Below are positions 8,466-17,723 of a DNA stretch of 64,000 nt, piece by piece. The stretch lies in contig DASXVS010000019.1 in the NCBI GenBank assembly GCA_036504095.1, positions 1 through 64,000 of the forward strand. Direction: 5' to 3'. The notes beneath the pieces are model-generated. The model was not told where the DNA came from and did no database searches. It worked only from the letters and a program-made list of their open reading frames with translations. A program made the position numbers and the translations under genes. Source of the stretch: Armatimonadota bacterium. Lineage in GTDB: Bacteria > Armatimonadota > DTGP01 > JAKQQT01. The first letter of the stretch is position 1; the number at the start of each line of letters is the position of its first letter.

Positions 8466-11400
8466 TCATTGACCAATGAGATAGTTCACCGCCTCTCCCA
8501 TTGGGAACTGCGCCCGCGTCTCGTTGTACACAACCCAGCGCGAGCCGTCGTACCAGACCCCCATCGGAGACGGGTTCACGGAATAGATCCCATCGTGCTG
8601 CGCAAGCAGGATGGCTGAAGGATTTCCGTTCAGCCGCGCATCGTCGAGGTACAGACCATAGCCGTGGTAGTCGTTGCCGGCGGAATGGACCGCCCGCCCG
8701 CCGGACCCGTCGGCATCCACGTAGAAGTACCTTTCCCCGTTCAGCATGTCCGACGCGTTTTCGCTGTAGGCGCTCCACGATGAACCGTCGTAGCGTACTC
8801 CGAGCGCTGTGCTGCCGAATGTGCTGACGAAGTGGTGCGTCGCCAGGACGTTGGCGGAACCGTTGTGGTTGAGTTCCGGCGCGGCGAGAAGAACGCCCCA
8901 TGGGAACGGCGACGACTCGGCGGAGCGTGTGACGGTATGGACCTGCGGACCGAATGAATAGTTGAACGTCTCGCCGTCGGCCATAATCCCTGCGTCGTCG
9001 TTGGCGATGACCCACTTGTGGTCGTTCGGCGAATACCACACAGCCGTCGGGCCGTTGTATGCGCCCACGAACCGGTGGGTGGCAACCAGGTGGGCGTCCG
9101 CCCAGTTGTTCAGTCGAGGATCATCGATGAAGACGCCGAACCATGAGAACCGGTTCGTTACGTTGCGTGTTACCGCTCCACTTCCTGCGTGAGGGATGAG
9201 CGCGCTCCGCGCCAGGCGGACGGCATCGAGGATGTCGATGCGGCCGGCGGAGCTTCCCGTATTCACGGCGTCCAGGTAGGCGACGATGTCGGGGTTGGTC
9301 CCGGCAAGTCCGCCCGCGATGCGGAGTACCTCGATCATACCCTCGGCGATCAGGGTCACGCGCGTCGTGGCGGTCTGGCTGCCGCGGTCCGCCACGATGA
9401 GCTGCACCAGGTAAGTTCCCGGCAGGTCGGGGGTGAAGGATGGTGTTGAGGTAGTAGCGCCGCTCAGGACAGCCTGGCTACCCTCCGGCTTATAGACGAA
9501 GACCCACAGATAGGCGAGCGCTCCGACGCCGTGTGACGCGGTTCCGTTGAGCATCGCCGGCACAAACACCGCCACCGCATGGTCCGGTCCGGCATCGGCC
9601 ACCAGCACGGCCGGCCGGATGTTGAGGACGACGCTGGCGGAGCCCTTCAGCCCGGCGATGTTTGTCGCTTCGAGTGTGACGGTTTGGTCGCCCGGGGGCA
9701 GGGATGCGCTGGAGGAACCCCCAGTGCCGATAGGGGTTGCGACGGCGGAAGACTGCCATACCAGTGACGCGCCGGAAAGGTCGCCGTCCTGAAGGTCGAT
9801 GGCTTCGCCGTTCAGTGCAACGGTCTGGTCCGTTGTGAAGCTCGCACCGTTGCCTGGCGTAGTGATGTGGACGTTGGGCGCCTTGACACGGATGGTGAAG
9901 ACGGAGTCTGAATCGTCCCAGGCAGTGTTGACGCCGTCTGTTGCGATCACCCTGAACAGAGCCGTCGCGCTGCCCGGCAGGGTGTCCGTGTTCACCTCGT
10001 AAGAGGTTGCCGTGATGCTGGAGTCCACAACTCTCCAAGTGACGCCTCCATCCGTGCTGTAATGCAAAGCGTAGGTCAGGCTGTCGGCATCAGCGTCGGT
10101 GGCGGTCCATGTGACGGTGGCGATTGCCGAGTTGACGCACCCGAGGCACTCACCGCCATTTGGATAGATGACCCGCACCTGCGGCACGCTGCGAGAGACC
10201 TCGCGGGAGGCCAGGACCACGTCGTCACGCAGAATCAGGATCCGCCCCGTGCCCTCCGCCCACGGTACGACCTCCGACATCGAGGCGTGGAAGTCGTCAC
10301 CGGAGACAGCTTCGGTGTCCACCATGGGCTCGAAACGGTATCTGGCGAGGACCGTGCCAAGTCGGTTGACCATCACGATGTAGTAGTGGCTGACGTCCGG
10401 CGATCGCCTTGCCGCCAGCCACGGCAGTCTCCAGAACGGCCTCAGTACGGCCGTCTCCTTCGTGAGGTTCATCGTGGCGCTGACGAGCAGCCAATCGCCC
10501 GCCGCCATCGACCGCGGTACTGGCCCCGCGGAGGGATTTTCAGCCCTCAGTCGATTGAGGATGCCGCTGTAGGTGAAATCGGACATCCACTCACGGTCGC
10601 AGTAAGTCATCACGTCCGTCCAGATGTCCGATGGGTATACTGCGGGGGCGATGCTCAGGCTCGGGTCTCCCACATCATACCCGAACAGGGAGAAGTAGTT
10701 GGGTCCATCGAGGAGACCGTTAGGATAGGGGTATGCCACGTATCCGCTTGGGCAGAACGTCCAGATGAAGGTGAAACACTCATTCGCGCCGCAGTACTTC
10801 GCGTGGAATCGGCCGAATGTGTGGCCGATCTCGTGGCCGCCGTACCAATCCCCGTAGGAACCGTCGGTGTCCCAGCCCCAGTTGGGCCCGGTCGGCCCTG
10901 AGGCTACCTTGCTCGGAATGCCGTCGGCCTTGCCGCGCATGAAGCCGCCACCATCGGCGACCATCCCGTAGTAATGCGTGTGGCTGTCCACGGCGCCGTT
11001 ACCGGACGTTTCCATACTGCGGACGTCCTGCAACTGGGAGTTGATGTCATCGGCGTCGAAATTGCCGGGAGCGCCGTTGCGAACACCCAGGACTCCTTGC
11101 AAAAAACTCACGTTCGCCGTCGGGTATGCCCGGCGGAGCCAGGAACTGAGGTGATCAAAATCGGTCTGGGTGGGGGCGAACACAGTGGTGGTTCCATTCG
11201 GCATGTATGGTACCGATATCGCGCGGATGCGCACGGTCGGCGCGGTCACGAAGTTTGCGTAGATGAAAAAGCCACTGCCTGTCTCCTCGAAGAGGTCGCC
11301 TTTAATTGCGAGTGAGCCTTCACAATCGTCAGTGTTCGCGTCCTGGAGTGAAATGTGAACCCGTCCCTCGGTGGTCCACTCCGGGGGGAGATCGAAATTC

Positions 11401-12587
11401 AGGGATGCGGTTGCGTCGCGCCGCAGCGAGTCGAGTGTCGCGGTGCTGTTAAGCGTGATGCGGTTTGATGACGCGAGGTTGTACGGTGGTATGCCGGGGC
11501 CGAGGAAGAGGTAATCAGGCGCGCCGGGGCGGTTGGCGTAGACGTGCCCCGAGATGTTGGCGAGAGATGTCGCCCCATCCAATCGGAGATAAACGCGGAG
11601 GACCGTCCGCTTGCCCGCGATGAGCGGAACGTGGTGATTCATGTCCTGGATCGTCTGCGTCACCTCACCGCCGAGGACGGTTACCCGCACAGTGTTCGGG
11701 ATGGGGCTGTAGGTAATGGTGCGGGAGGCCTGCGCGGTGCTCTTGCAGTCGCGGACCTCGTCAAGGATGGTATTGACGCCAGGCGTGAGGGCCTCGTAGA
11801 TCCAGGTGGGCCCGAGCCGGCTGGAACCGGTGAAGGTGGTGACCCAATACGGGCCGCCTCCGCTTGGTCCGTAGATGGAGATCGTGCGCATGGCTGCCGG
11901 ATCGTCGGATGTGGCGTTGTCCTCCAGCAGAAACCGGTTGCAGCGCACGGTGGCGCCCGGCGCCGGATTGAGGAGCGATACGCTGGGGAACGCCGTCGCG
12001 GTGCACGGCGGTGGCGGACCGATAGTGTCGAACTCCAGGTCGTCTACCGCCAGACCATTCATGTCCAGGGTCGATGGATCGAACGCCACCTGTACCATTC
12101 GAATCACCGGGTTGATGGTGCTGATCACCAGATTTGTGCGGATGAGTGTGGGGCCCGTGCTGGCCGAGAGCGTGGCCGATGCGGTGGCCACGAGGTCACC
12201 GAACTGGTTGAAGCCTTTGAGCGTCACATTCTGTGATGCGGCAAGCGCGCCGGAGCATCCAACCCATACGCCGACACGCGCCTGCCCGGTAGTGAAGTTG
12301 GCCTGGATTGGCGTGGTGCAGAACTCGGCGCCGTAGCACTGCTCAATTGCATTGTTGCCCGAGTGGGCGAAGTTGAGGATGGGTGTCGGTTTGGTATAGT
12401 CGAACACGGTGGGGCTGTTAAACGTGACCCCCAGGGAGGAGTACTGTGTTGTCACGGGGACGGCGAGGCCGCTGCCGTGACCATTGGCCGGAAGGTCGTC
12501 GAAGTTGATGACCGCGGCCGGTACGGCGGCGCAAACGGCCAGAATGAAGGCGCTAAGGACACCAAGGCGAAGGACGGAACGGCACAT
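8466..12587 (-). CDS. Large secreted metzincin-type metalloprotease-like protein with tandem repeats and dockerin-like segment
   Basis: The 1373-residue product starts with a signal peptide (LGVLSAFILAVCAAVPAA) and has a good GAGGAGG ribosome site. An N-terminal beta-rich domain and Ig-like regions lead to the zinc motif HEIGHTFGRFH near residue 580, the HExxHxxGxxH pattern of metzincins, with a Met-turn-like DVMTYCDR about 85 residues later. Next come Ig/PKD-like domains (WTATDADADSLTYALHYSTDGG; later DAGPDHAVAVFVPAMLNGT). A dockerin-like segment follows (IEVLRIAGGLAG, then GRIDILDAVRLARS). Three repeats of about 75 residues end the protein, each with a motif like GVWYDGSRWVVYNE, resembling the DUF7452 type. 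It probably acts outside the cell. Substrate is unknown. Confidence 0.8.
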   Translation of the reverse strand: MCRSVLRLGVLSAFILAVCAAVPAAVINFDDLPANGHGSGLAVPVTTQYSSLGVTFNSPTVFDYTKPTPILNFAHSGNNAIEQCYGAEFCTTPIQANFTTGQARVGVWVGCSGALAASQNVTLKGFNQFGDLVATASATLSASTGPTLIRTNLVISTINPVIRMVQVAFDPSTLDMNGLAVDDLEFDTIGPPPPCTATAFPSVSLLNPAPGATVRCNRFLLEDNATSDDPAAMRTISIYGPSGGGPYWVTTFTGSSRLGPTWIYEALTPGVNTILDEVRDCKSTAQASRTITYSPIPNTVRVTVLGGEVTQTIQDMNHHVPLIAGKRTVLRVYLRLDGATSLANISGHVYANRPGAPDYLFLGPGIPPYNLASSNRITLNSTATLDSLRRDATASLNFDLPPEWTTEGRVHISLQDANTDDCEGSLAIKGDLFEETGSGFFIYANFVTAPTVRIRAISVPYMPNGTTTVFAPTQTDFDHLSSWLRRAYPTANVSFLQGVLGVRNGAPGNFDADDINSQLQDVRSMETSGNGAVDSHTHYYGMVADGGGFMRGKADGIPSKVASGPTGPNWGWDTDGSYGDWYGGHEIGHTFGRFHAKYCGANECFTFIWTFCPSGYVAYPYPNGLLDGPNYFSLFGYDVGDPSLSIAPAVYPSDIWTDVMTYCDREWMSDFTYSGILNRLRAENPSAGPVPRSMAAGDWLLVSATMNLTKETAVLRPFWRLPWLAARRSPDVSHYYIVMVNRLGTVLARYRFEPMVDTEAVSGDDFHASMSEVVPWAEGTGRILILRDDVVLASREVSRSVPQVRVIYPNGGECLGCVNSAIATVTWTATDADADSLTYALHYSTDGGVTWRVVDSSITATSYEVNTDTLPGSATALFRVIATDGVNTAWDDSDSVFTIRVKAPNVHITTPGNGASFTTDQTVALNGEAIDLQDGDLSGASLVWQSSAVATPIGTGGSSSASLPPGDQTVTLEATNIAGLKGSASVVLNIRPAVLVADAGPDHAVAVFVPAMLNGTASHGVGALAYLWVFVYKPEGSQAVLSGATTSTPSFTPDLPGTYLVQLIVADRGSQTATTRVTLIAEGMIEVLRIAGGLAGTNPDIVAYLDAVNTGSSAGRIDILDAVRLARSALIPHAGSGAVTRNVTNRFSWFGVFIDDPRLNNWADAHLVATHRFVGAYNGPTAVWYSPNDHKWVIANDDAGIMADGETFNYSFGPQVHTVTRSAESSPFPWGVLLAAPELNHNGSANVLATHHFVSTFGSTALGVRYDGSSWSAYSENASDMLNGERYFYVDADGSGGRAVHSAGNDYHGYGLYLDDARLNGNPSAILLAQHDGIYSVNPSPMGVWYDGSRWVVYNETRAQFPMGEAVNYLIGQ

Positions 12588-12683
12588 AATCCCTCCTCTC
12601 CAGGTTCTGCCGCGTATCTGCGACAGTTGCGTCCAGAAGACGAAGGGATTATGCCACCGCCCGAATGCCTTTGCCCACGTTTG

Positions 12684-13634
12684 TCAGAACTTTGGAACCC
12701 CGTTTTCGATGACGATGGTCCCGTCTACGGTCAGGGTCGGCTTCGTAAAGACGCCGTCCGCGTGGTAAGGGACATCGCAGGTGCCGCCGAAATGGGCGTT
12801 GTTGCCCAATGCGATATGCACAGTGCCCAACACCTTTTCGTCTTCGAGAACCTTGCCTGTTATGATGGCCCGATCATTGGTTCCCACACCCAGCTCGGCG
12901 ACGCAGTCGGCGCCCTTGCCGGCGGCCGCCCAGTTGTCTCGCAACTGTTGGGCGCCCTCGCCCTCGACGGCCACCACCTTCCCCTTTGAGAAGGTGAACG
13001 TTACCGGGGAGGCCAGAACGCCGAGGCCGGCCATCGAGGCGTCCACCACCAGCGTGCCCTCGGCCGTGCCCTCGACCGGCGCCAGGTACGCTTCACCGGC
13101 CGGCAGATTCCCGAAATCGCCCGGCGTGTGATACAGTCCCGTGTCCGGCGTCCCGGACCGGCCGGCGATGCTGAATGAGAGGTTCGTTCCCAGCGGTGAG
13201 GAAATCTGAACGTTGTTCCCGGCATTGAGGATGGCGGCCACGGACCGGCTGCGCTCGGCGACCCGCTCGTAATCGGCAGTCAGCGTACGGGCGAACATCG
13301 CCTCCGTGATCCCCGGCATGCTGGCGACGCGGGCGCCGGCCGTGCATGCCGCGGTACGGGCGCGGGTATGGGAGAGTGACCACGTTGTCGGGATCAGCAC
13401 AATATCCGCGCCATGCATCGCCATCGCCACGGCTTCCGGCGGTTCCTGGCCGCTTCTCTCGCGCGGCGGCATCGTCATACGGATCGCCTCAAGGCCCAGG
13501 GCGGCCGCGGCGTCGATCAGCGCAATGGAGACGACGTTACTGCGAACGTCATCAACCACCAGTACGCTTTCGCCGGCATGCGCGCCCATGCATTTCAAGA
13601 GCAGTGTTTCCGCCGCGTTTCTCAATTCGCTCAC
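12684..13634 (-). CDS. M29-family aminopeptidase
   Basis: The product matches the short form of the M29 (aminopeptidase T-like, leucyl aminopeptidase) family. The C-terminal half carries the family pattern AELGVGTNDRAIITGKVLED, then ALGNNAHFGGTCD and YHADGV, which supply Glu, His and Asp metal ligands. The N-terminal half is Rossmann-like. The start is placed at GTG 13634 (VSELRNAAETLL) because GAGGT lies seven bases upstream; the longer frame has no ribosome site. The product is then 316 residues. It would remove N-terminal residues from peptides in the cytoplasm. The gene is divergent from the CpsB-like gene. Confidence 0.85.
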   Translation of the reverse strand: MSELRNAAETLLLKCMGAHAGESVLVVDDVRSNVVSIALIDAAAALGLEAIRMTMPPRERSGQEPPEAVAMAMHGADIVLIPTTWSLSHTRARTAACTAGARVASMPGITEAMFARTLTADYERVAERSRSVAAILNAGNNVQISSPLGTNLSFSIAGRSGTPDTGLYHTPGDFGNLPAGEAYLAPVEGTAEGTLVVDASMAGLGVLASPVTFTFSKGKVVAVEGEGAQQLRDNWAAAGKGADCVAELGVGTNDRAIITGKVLEDEKVLGTVHIALGNNAHFGGTCDVPYHADGVFTKPTLTVDGTIVIENGVPKF

Positions 13635-13714
13635 TTGATTACCTCGTTTCGTCCAATGGCTGTCCCGCAGGCATTGTAACCCCGCCGGTGGGCGCGGACC
13701 AAACGCTATGATGT

Positions 13715-14560
13715 GTGAAGAGAGCGGTGCCGCGCCGGACACCCGCCACTCCAAACCCTATGGTCGATCTGCACACACACGTGATGTTCGGTTGGGACGA
13801 TGGCGCCGGGACGATCGAAGACTCGGTCGCGATGGCGCGCCTAGCGTCCGACAACGGGACGAGGATCATGGCCGCAACCCCACACCTCGTCTGGTCCGGT
13901 GTGACGGTCGATCCGCAGACTATCCGCGACCGGGTTGCGCAACTGAACGAGAGGATCGCCCAGGAGGGGATCGATATTCGTATCGTGGTGGGGTGCGAGG
14001 TCCCGGCGCTGTGGGACCATTTCAACCTCATCAAGCACAAGAAGGTTCTTACGCTGGGCGAGGGGAGCGCGCTGCTTTTCGAAGTACCGTCTCACCAGCA
14101 CCCCCTTCGATTTGCCGATCTGATTTTCCAGGTCCGGATGACCGGCCTTACACCGCTGATGGCGCATCCGGAACGGTCCACGCCATTCCTTCAGAATCAC
14201 GATCTATTCCGCGCTACCATTGATGAAAGCATACCGGTGCAGATTACGGCCGGCAGCCTGCTCGGCGCATACGGAAAGAGCGTGGGAGGTTTTGCGTGGG
14301 AGATCGTCAGGCAGGAGCGCCCTATCGTGATCGCGTCAGACGGGCATGGAGTGGAACATCGGCGCCCTCGCCTGGGTTCGGCCCATGCGATGCTGGCGGG
14401 CGAACTGGGCGAAGAGGCGGCTGATCTCATGTGCCGGGGCAATCCGGCGGCCCTGCTGGAGGGCAATCCGATTCAGATCGCTCGAATTTCGCGGAAAGCG
14501 CCGCCCGAGGGGTCGAGGGGTCTGGCGGGGAGGATCCGCCGCGCGCTCAGGCGTGACTAG
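13715..14560 (+). CDS. CpsB/CapC-type PHP-domain tyrosine phosphatase
   Basis: The N-terminal DLHTHVMFGWDDG is the PHP metal-binding signature of the CpsB/YwqE family, followed by ATPHLVW, the KKVLTLGEGSALLFEVP region and LMAHPERSTP. These manganese-dependent phosphatases dephosphorylate the tyrosine kinase that controls capsule or exopolysaccharide chain length. The frame opens with GTG at 13715; by comparison with the family (start near the DxHxH motif) ATG at 13760 is an alternative, and neither has a strong ribosome site. The function fits the polysaccharide genes at 4.5-8.4 kb, but no tyrosine kinase is present in the window. Confidence 0.85.
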   Translation: MKRAVPRRTPATPNPMVDLHTHVMFGWDDGAGTIEDSVAMARLASDNGTRIMAATPHLVWSGVTVDPQTIRDRVAQLNERIAQEGIDIRIVVGCEVPALWDHFNLIKHKKVLTLGEGSALLFEVPSHQHPLRFADLIFQVRMTGLTPLMAHPERSTPFLQNHDLFRATIDESIPVQITAGSLLGAYGKSVGGFAWEIVRQERPIVIASDGHGVEHRRPRLGSAHAMLAGELGEEAADLMCRGNPAALLEGNPIQIARISRKAPPEGSRGLAGRIRRALRRD

Positions 14561-14627
14561 GCGCAGTCGCTTCGAAAAACCGCGCGTTCCGTGGGACAGG
14601 CGTAAAGGGAAGAGGGGTAGACAAGAG

Positions 14628-14843
14628 ATGTGGGGCAAAGGTGACCGGGTCTTGAAGGGCAAGAATAAGCGGGCGATGGTTATGGAGCGCATGCCTGAGG
14701 AGATGGTTGACAAAGGGTTCAAGCTGGGAGAACGACTGGGCGGAGAGCAGCTTCCGACGAAGTATCAGTCGTATACAACCGGCGGAGCGGCCTACGACGG
14801 TTTCAGCGCTCCGGAACACGTTGACGATCTCGAACTCTATTAG
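14628..14843 (+). CDS. Small charged hypothetical protein
   Basis: A 71-residue frame starts at ATG 14628 (MWGKGDRVLKGKNKRAMVMERM) and ends nine bases before the HIT gene, close enough for an operon. It is rich in Lys, Glu and Gly with no membrane segment and no motif I recognise. A purine-rich stretch AAGAGGGG lies 10 to 17 bases upstream. Position and composition favour a real gene, but there is no homology evidence. The frame is open further upstream, overlapping the phosphatase gene in another phase, and that part reads as a shadow. Confidence 0.45.
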   Translation: MWGKGDRVLKGKNKRAMVMERMPEEMVDKGFKLGERLGGEQLPTKYQSYTTGGAAYDGFSAPEHVDDLELY

Positions 14844-14852
14844 GGTGCAACT

Positions 14853-15182
14853 ATGAACTGTGTTTTCTGCAAGATTGCCGCAGGCGAGATACCCGTGGAC
14901 GAAGTGTATCGCGACGCGGACGTGGTGGCGTTCCGTGACCTGAACCCGCAGGCGCCGGTCCATATCCTGATCATCCCCACTCGGCACGTGGCCAGCGCCG
15001 CCGAAGCGTCTGAGGATGTGCTGGGCGCTCTGATGGCCGCGGCGGCCCAGATTGCGGGGGAGCACATCGACGGGAACGGCTACCGCATCGTCACAAACAT
15101 CGGCCCGGACGGAGGGCAGAGCGTGGATCATCTGCACCTTCACGTGCTGGGGGGACGCAAGATGGGATGGCCCCCCGGTTAG
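14853..15182 (+). CDS. HIT-family purine nucleotide phosphoramidase (HinT-like)
   Basis: The 109-residue product is a complete HIT protein. CVFCKIAAGEIP at the N-terminus holds the Cys pair seen in many bacterial HinT proteins, HILIIPTRHVAS lies mid-protein, and the histidine triad SVDHLHLHVLGGRKMGWPPG is at the C-terminus. HinT enzymes hydrolyse adenosine phosphoramidates and aminoacyl-AMP in the cytoplasm. Length and motif order match the family exactly. The cellular substrate is not defined by the sequence. Confidence 0.95.
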   Translation: MNCVFCKIAAGEIPVDEVYRDADVVAFRDLNPQAPVHILIIPTRHVASAAEASEDVLGALMAAAAQIAGEHIDGNGYRIVTNIGPDGGQSVDHLHLHVLGGRKMGWPPG

Positions 15183-15322
15183 TCAACCGGTCTGGAGTCG
15201 CACGTGGGCTTACATCAAGTCTGCCTGACACAGTCCGGCGTTGCCACACAGCGATACGCTGCCAGGCCTAACCGCGTCCGAGCACTGCAACTGCGCGTCT
15301 GCGATAAGAGGGGTCCGACCCC

Positions 15323-16114
15323 ATGAAATCAGCAATCAAGCGAATGGTTCCCAAACCCCTTCGCAACGCCGCGTGGCGTTTCCTCGACGGTTTCCCGAAT
15401 CCGTACACCTTCCGCCCTCGGCGATTCGCCCTCTCGGTCGTCTATGCCAAGCGAAAATGGATGGGTGAGCTCGAGATCGAGATGCACCCCTACTTTCTGG
15501 AGAAGTGGGTCCGACCGGACAAGGTGGCGTTGGATATCGGAGCGAATATCGGATGCTATTCATACGCCTTGTCGAAGATATGCCGGAACGTTGAGGCGTT
15601 TGAGCCCAATCCGCTCGTTGCGGAGGTACTGCAATCGCACGGCGCCCACAATATCCGCGTCCATATCGTGGGTCTGTCCAGCTCGGAAGGGTTTGCCGAG
15701 CTCCATATCCCCATTGTAAATGGGATCCCGCGATACGGGTGTGGCAGCCTTTCACAGGTATTCGGCGCATCGGAAGAGCGCTTCACAGTTCCGGTGAAGC
15801 GACTGGATGACTTCGGGTTTACCGATATCTCCTTCGTCAAGATCGACGTGGAGGGGCACGAGGCCGAAGTGCTGAAGGGCGGCGAAGCAACCCTTCGCCG
15901 GTGGATGCCCGCGCTCCTCATAGAGATTGAGCAGCGACACATGGCTTGCCCGGTGACCGAAGTCTTCAGCATCCCATTGGGTTGGGGCTATAAGGGCTTC
16001 TACCTCGACGAGGGCCAGGAGCACCCCATCTCGGAGTTTTCCGTGGCGCAACACCAAACCCCGTTCTCACCGACCGACCCTCGCTACATCAACAACTTTC
16101 TCTTCCGCGTATAG
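15323..16114 (+). CDS. FkbM-family methyltransferase
   Basis: A class I S-adenosylmethionine-dependent methyltransferase of 263 residues. Motif I, VALDIGANIGCYS, is near residue 71, then EAFEPNP, and the FkbM signature VKIDVEGHEAEVLKGGE near residue 172. Members O-methylate sugars or polyketides, and in surface-polysaccharide settings they methylate glycan hydroxyls. The start at ATG 15323 follows AGAGG. The nearby CpsB-like phosphatase and glycosyltransferases make a glycan substrate plausible, but that is inference. Confidence 0.88.
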   Translation: MKSAIKRMVPKPLRNAAWRFLDGFPNPYTFRPRRFALSVVYAKRKWMGELEIEMHPYFLEKWVRPDKVALDIGANIGCYSYALSKICRNVEAFEPNPLVAEVLQSHGAHNIRVHIVGLSSSEGFAELHIPIVNGIPRYGCGSLSQVFGASEERFTVPVKRLDDFGFTDISFVKIDVEGHEAEVLKGGEATLRRWMPALLIEIEQRHMACPVTEVFSIPLGWGYKGFYLDEGQEHPISEFSVAQHQTPFSPTDPRYINNFLFRV

Positions 16115-16195
16115 CGTCCTCAGGCCGATCTTGAAAAGGTATCGCTAATACGTAATGCTTCCAAACCAATGCCTCGATGTGCTAGCATGCGTTGC

Positions 16196-16220
16196 GGGGA
16201 ACGGCCTCCGGCCGTTCCCC
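16196..16220. terminator. Perfect hairpin between FkbM gene and purA
   Basis: Eleven bases (GGGGAACGGCC) pair perfectly with their complement around a three-base loop. Only weak T-richness follows (ATTTCATTGTTGT), so it is a terminator-like structure rather than a textbook intrinsic terminator. It lies 46 bases upstream of the purA start and 82 bases after the FkbM stop, so it could end FkbM transcripts or act in the purA leader. Confidence 0.6.
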
Positions 16221-16266
16221 ATTTCATTGTTGTCGCGCGGCCGGGAGCGCTTTGTGAGGTAAGAAG

Positions 16267-17568
16267 ATGCCGACGATTGTGGTAGTGGGTATGCAATGGG
16301 GCGATGAAGCCAAGGGCAAGATCGTGGACGTAATGAGCCGCCGCGCGGACGTATGCGCGCGTTACAACGGCGGCCCGAACGCGGGGCATAAGATCGTTTT
16401 CGACGGACAGACGTACGTTCATCACGTTGTCCCGTCCGGGGTCCATAACCCGAACACACTCTGCCTCATCTGCGACGGAGTGGTGATCGATCCCAAGGAA
16501 TTGACGGACGAAATCGCCGGCCTGGAAAAGCGTGGGGTCGCATTGACCAATCTGAAGATCTCGCAGGCGGCGCACGTAATCATGCCGTATCACAAGATGC
16601 TGGAGCGGGCCCTGGAATCCAGGAATGACGGCGGCAAGATCGGCACAACTCTACGCGGCATTGGTCCCTGTTACGCGGACAAGGCTTCGCGGTGGAGCGC
16701 GATCCGGGTTGGTGATCTGATCCACCCGGACCTCTTCCGACAGCGCCTGTCTCCGATCCTCAAGCACTATAACGAGATGCTGCAGTGCCTGTTCGGCTAC
16801 GAACCGCTTGACCTGGTTTCGTTGCTTGAGGAGTACAGCGGATACGCGAATACGATCGCCCCGTACGTCACCGACACCGCCATGCTGCTGCAGGACGCCG
16901 TGGAAGCCGGGCGCCTCGCAGTGTTTGAGGGCGGGCAGGGGACGATGCTGGATATCGACATGGGAACATACCCCTATGTTTCGTCCTCCCATCCGATTGC
17001 CGCAGGCGCCTGTCTCGGCACCGGCATCGGCCCGCGCGACATCAGTGTTGTGATGGGCGTCGTCAAGGCTTACACGAGCCGGGTTGGCGAAGGGCCTTTC
17101 CCCACGGAGCTAAGCGGCGATATGGCCGTGCATTTGCGCGAGAAGGGTCGCGAGTACGGCAGCACGACCGGCCGACCGCGCCGCGTGGGTTGGCTCGACG
17201 GGCCGTGCCTTGAGTTCGCCGCCCGCGCCAACAGCGTATCCGCTATCACCCTCCAGAGCCTGGATGTACTGAGCGATTTCCCCTCGGTCAAGATCGGCCG
17301 CGGCTACCGCATCAACGGCAAGGAATACACGCGTCTGCCCGCCGACCGTACCCTCCTGAACCACGCGGAACCGATCTTCGAGGAGTTCGAGCCATGGACC
17401 GGCGACATCACCGGCGCCAAGTGCGTCGAGGATCTGCCGGCGCAGTGCCGCGCCTACATCGCGGCGGTCGAGAAGATCGTGCGCGTCCCGGTTGCCGTCG
17501 CCAGCGTCGGCCCCGGCCGGGACCAGACCATCTGGACTGAAGCCGGCAAGAAGATCGTCGGAGTTTGA
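16267..17568 (+). CDS. purA: Adenylosuccinate synthase
   Basis: PurA condenses IMP with aspartate using GTP, the first committed step to AMP. The N-terminal signature VVVGMQWGDEAKGKIVD holds the catalytic Asp, with the GHKIVFD His about 28 residues on. TTLRGIGPCYADKASR, GACLGTGIGPRDI, YTSRVGEGPFPTEL and TGRPRRVGWLD follow in family order. The 433-residue length is normal. GTGAGGTAAGA lies just upstream of the ATG. An octamer-type inverted repeat starts eight bases after the stop codon and probably ends the transcript. Confidence 0.97.
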   Translation: MPTIVVVGMQWGDEAKGKIVDVMSRRADVCARYNGGPNAGHKIVFDGQTYVHHVVPSGVHNPNTLCLICDGVVIDPKELTDEIAGLEKRGVALTNLKISQAAHVIMPYHKMLERALESRNDGGKIGTTLRGIGPCYADKASRWSAIRVGDLIHPDLFRQRLSPILKHYNEMLQCLFGYEPLDLVSLLEEYSGYANTIAPYVTDTAMLLQDAVEAGRLAVFEGGQGTMLDIDMGTYPYVSSSHPIAAGACLGTGIGPRDISVVMGVVKAYTSRVGEGPFPTELSGDMAVHLREKGREYGSTTGRPRRVGWLDGPCLEFAARANSVSAITLQSLDVLSDFPSVKIGRGYRINGKEYTRLPADRTLLNHAEPIFEEFEPWTGDITGAKCVEDLPAQCRAYIAAVEKIVRVPVAVASVGPGRDQTIWTEAGKKIVGV

Positions 17569-17575
17569 TCGGAAT

Positions 17576-17625
17576 GAAATAGAGAAACGGGGAAATGATC
17601 CCTCATTCCCCCGTTTCTCTATTTC
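17576..17625. repeat. Solo octamer palindrome after purA
   Basis: A 17-bp perfect inverted repeat pairs 17576-17592 with 17609-17625, and an inner five-base stem (AATGA with TCATT) continues it. Each arm is built of 8-base units (GAAATAGA, GAAACGGG, GAAATGAT and their reverse complements). The same units occur at 19778, 20252 and 43166. It starts eight bases after the purA stop and would work as a terminator hairpin. Confidence 0.85.
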
Positions 17626-17723
17626 CGCTCTGCTGACGTAACCTCTCCTGTTCCATCGGCGTATCACCATTGTGACGCGGGGCTCCAGCCCCGTTCGATA
17701 TGCCATGAAAGCGAGGGGACGCG

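Noticed and set aside
8284-9039. Frames overlapping the large metzincin-type gene on either strand, such as 8284-9039 and 10062-10901
   Set aside because: Composition and lack of starts show they are antisense or out-of-frame readings of GC-rich coding DNA.
16196-16220. Purine riboswitch upstream of purA
   Set aside because: It is a single simple hairpin without the three-helix junction or conserved loop bases of purine riboswitches.
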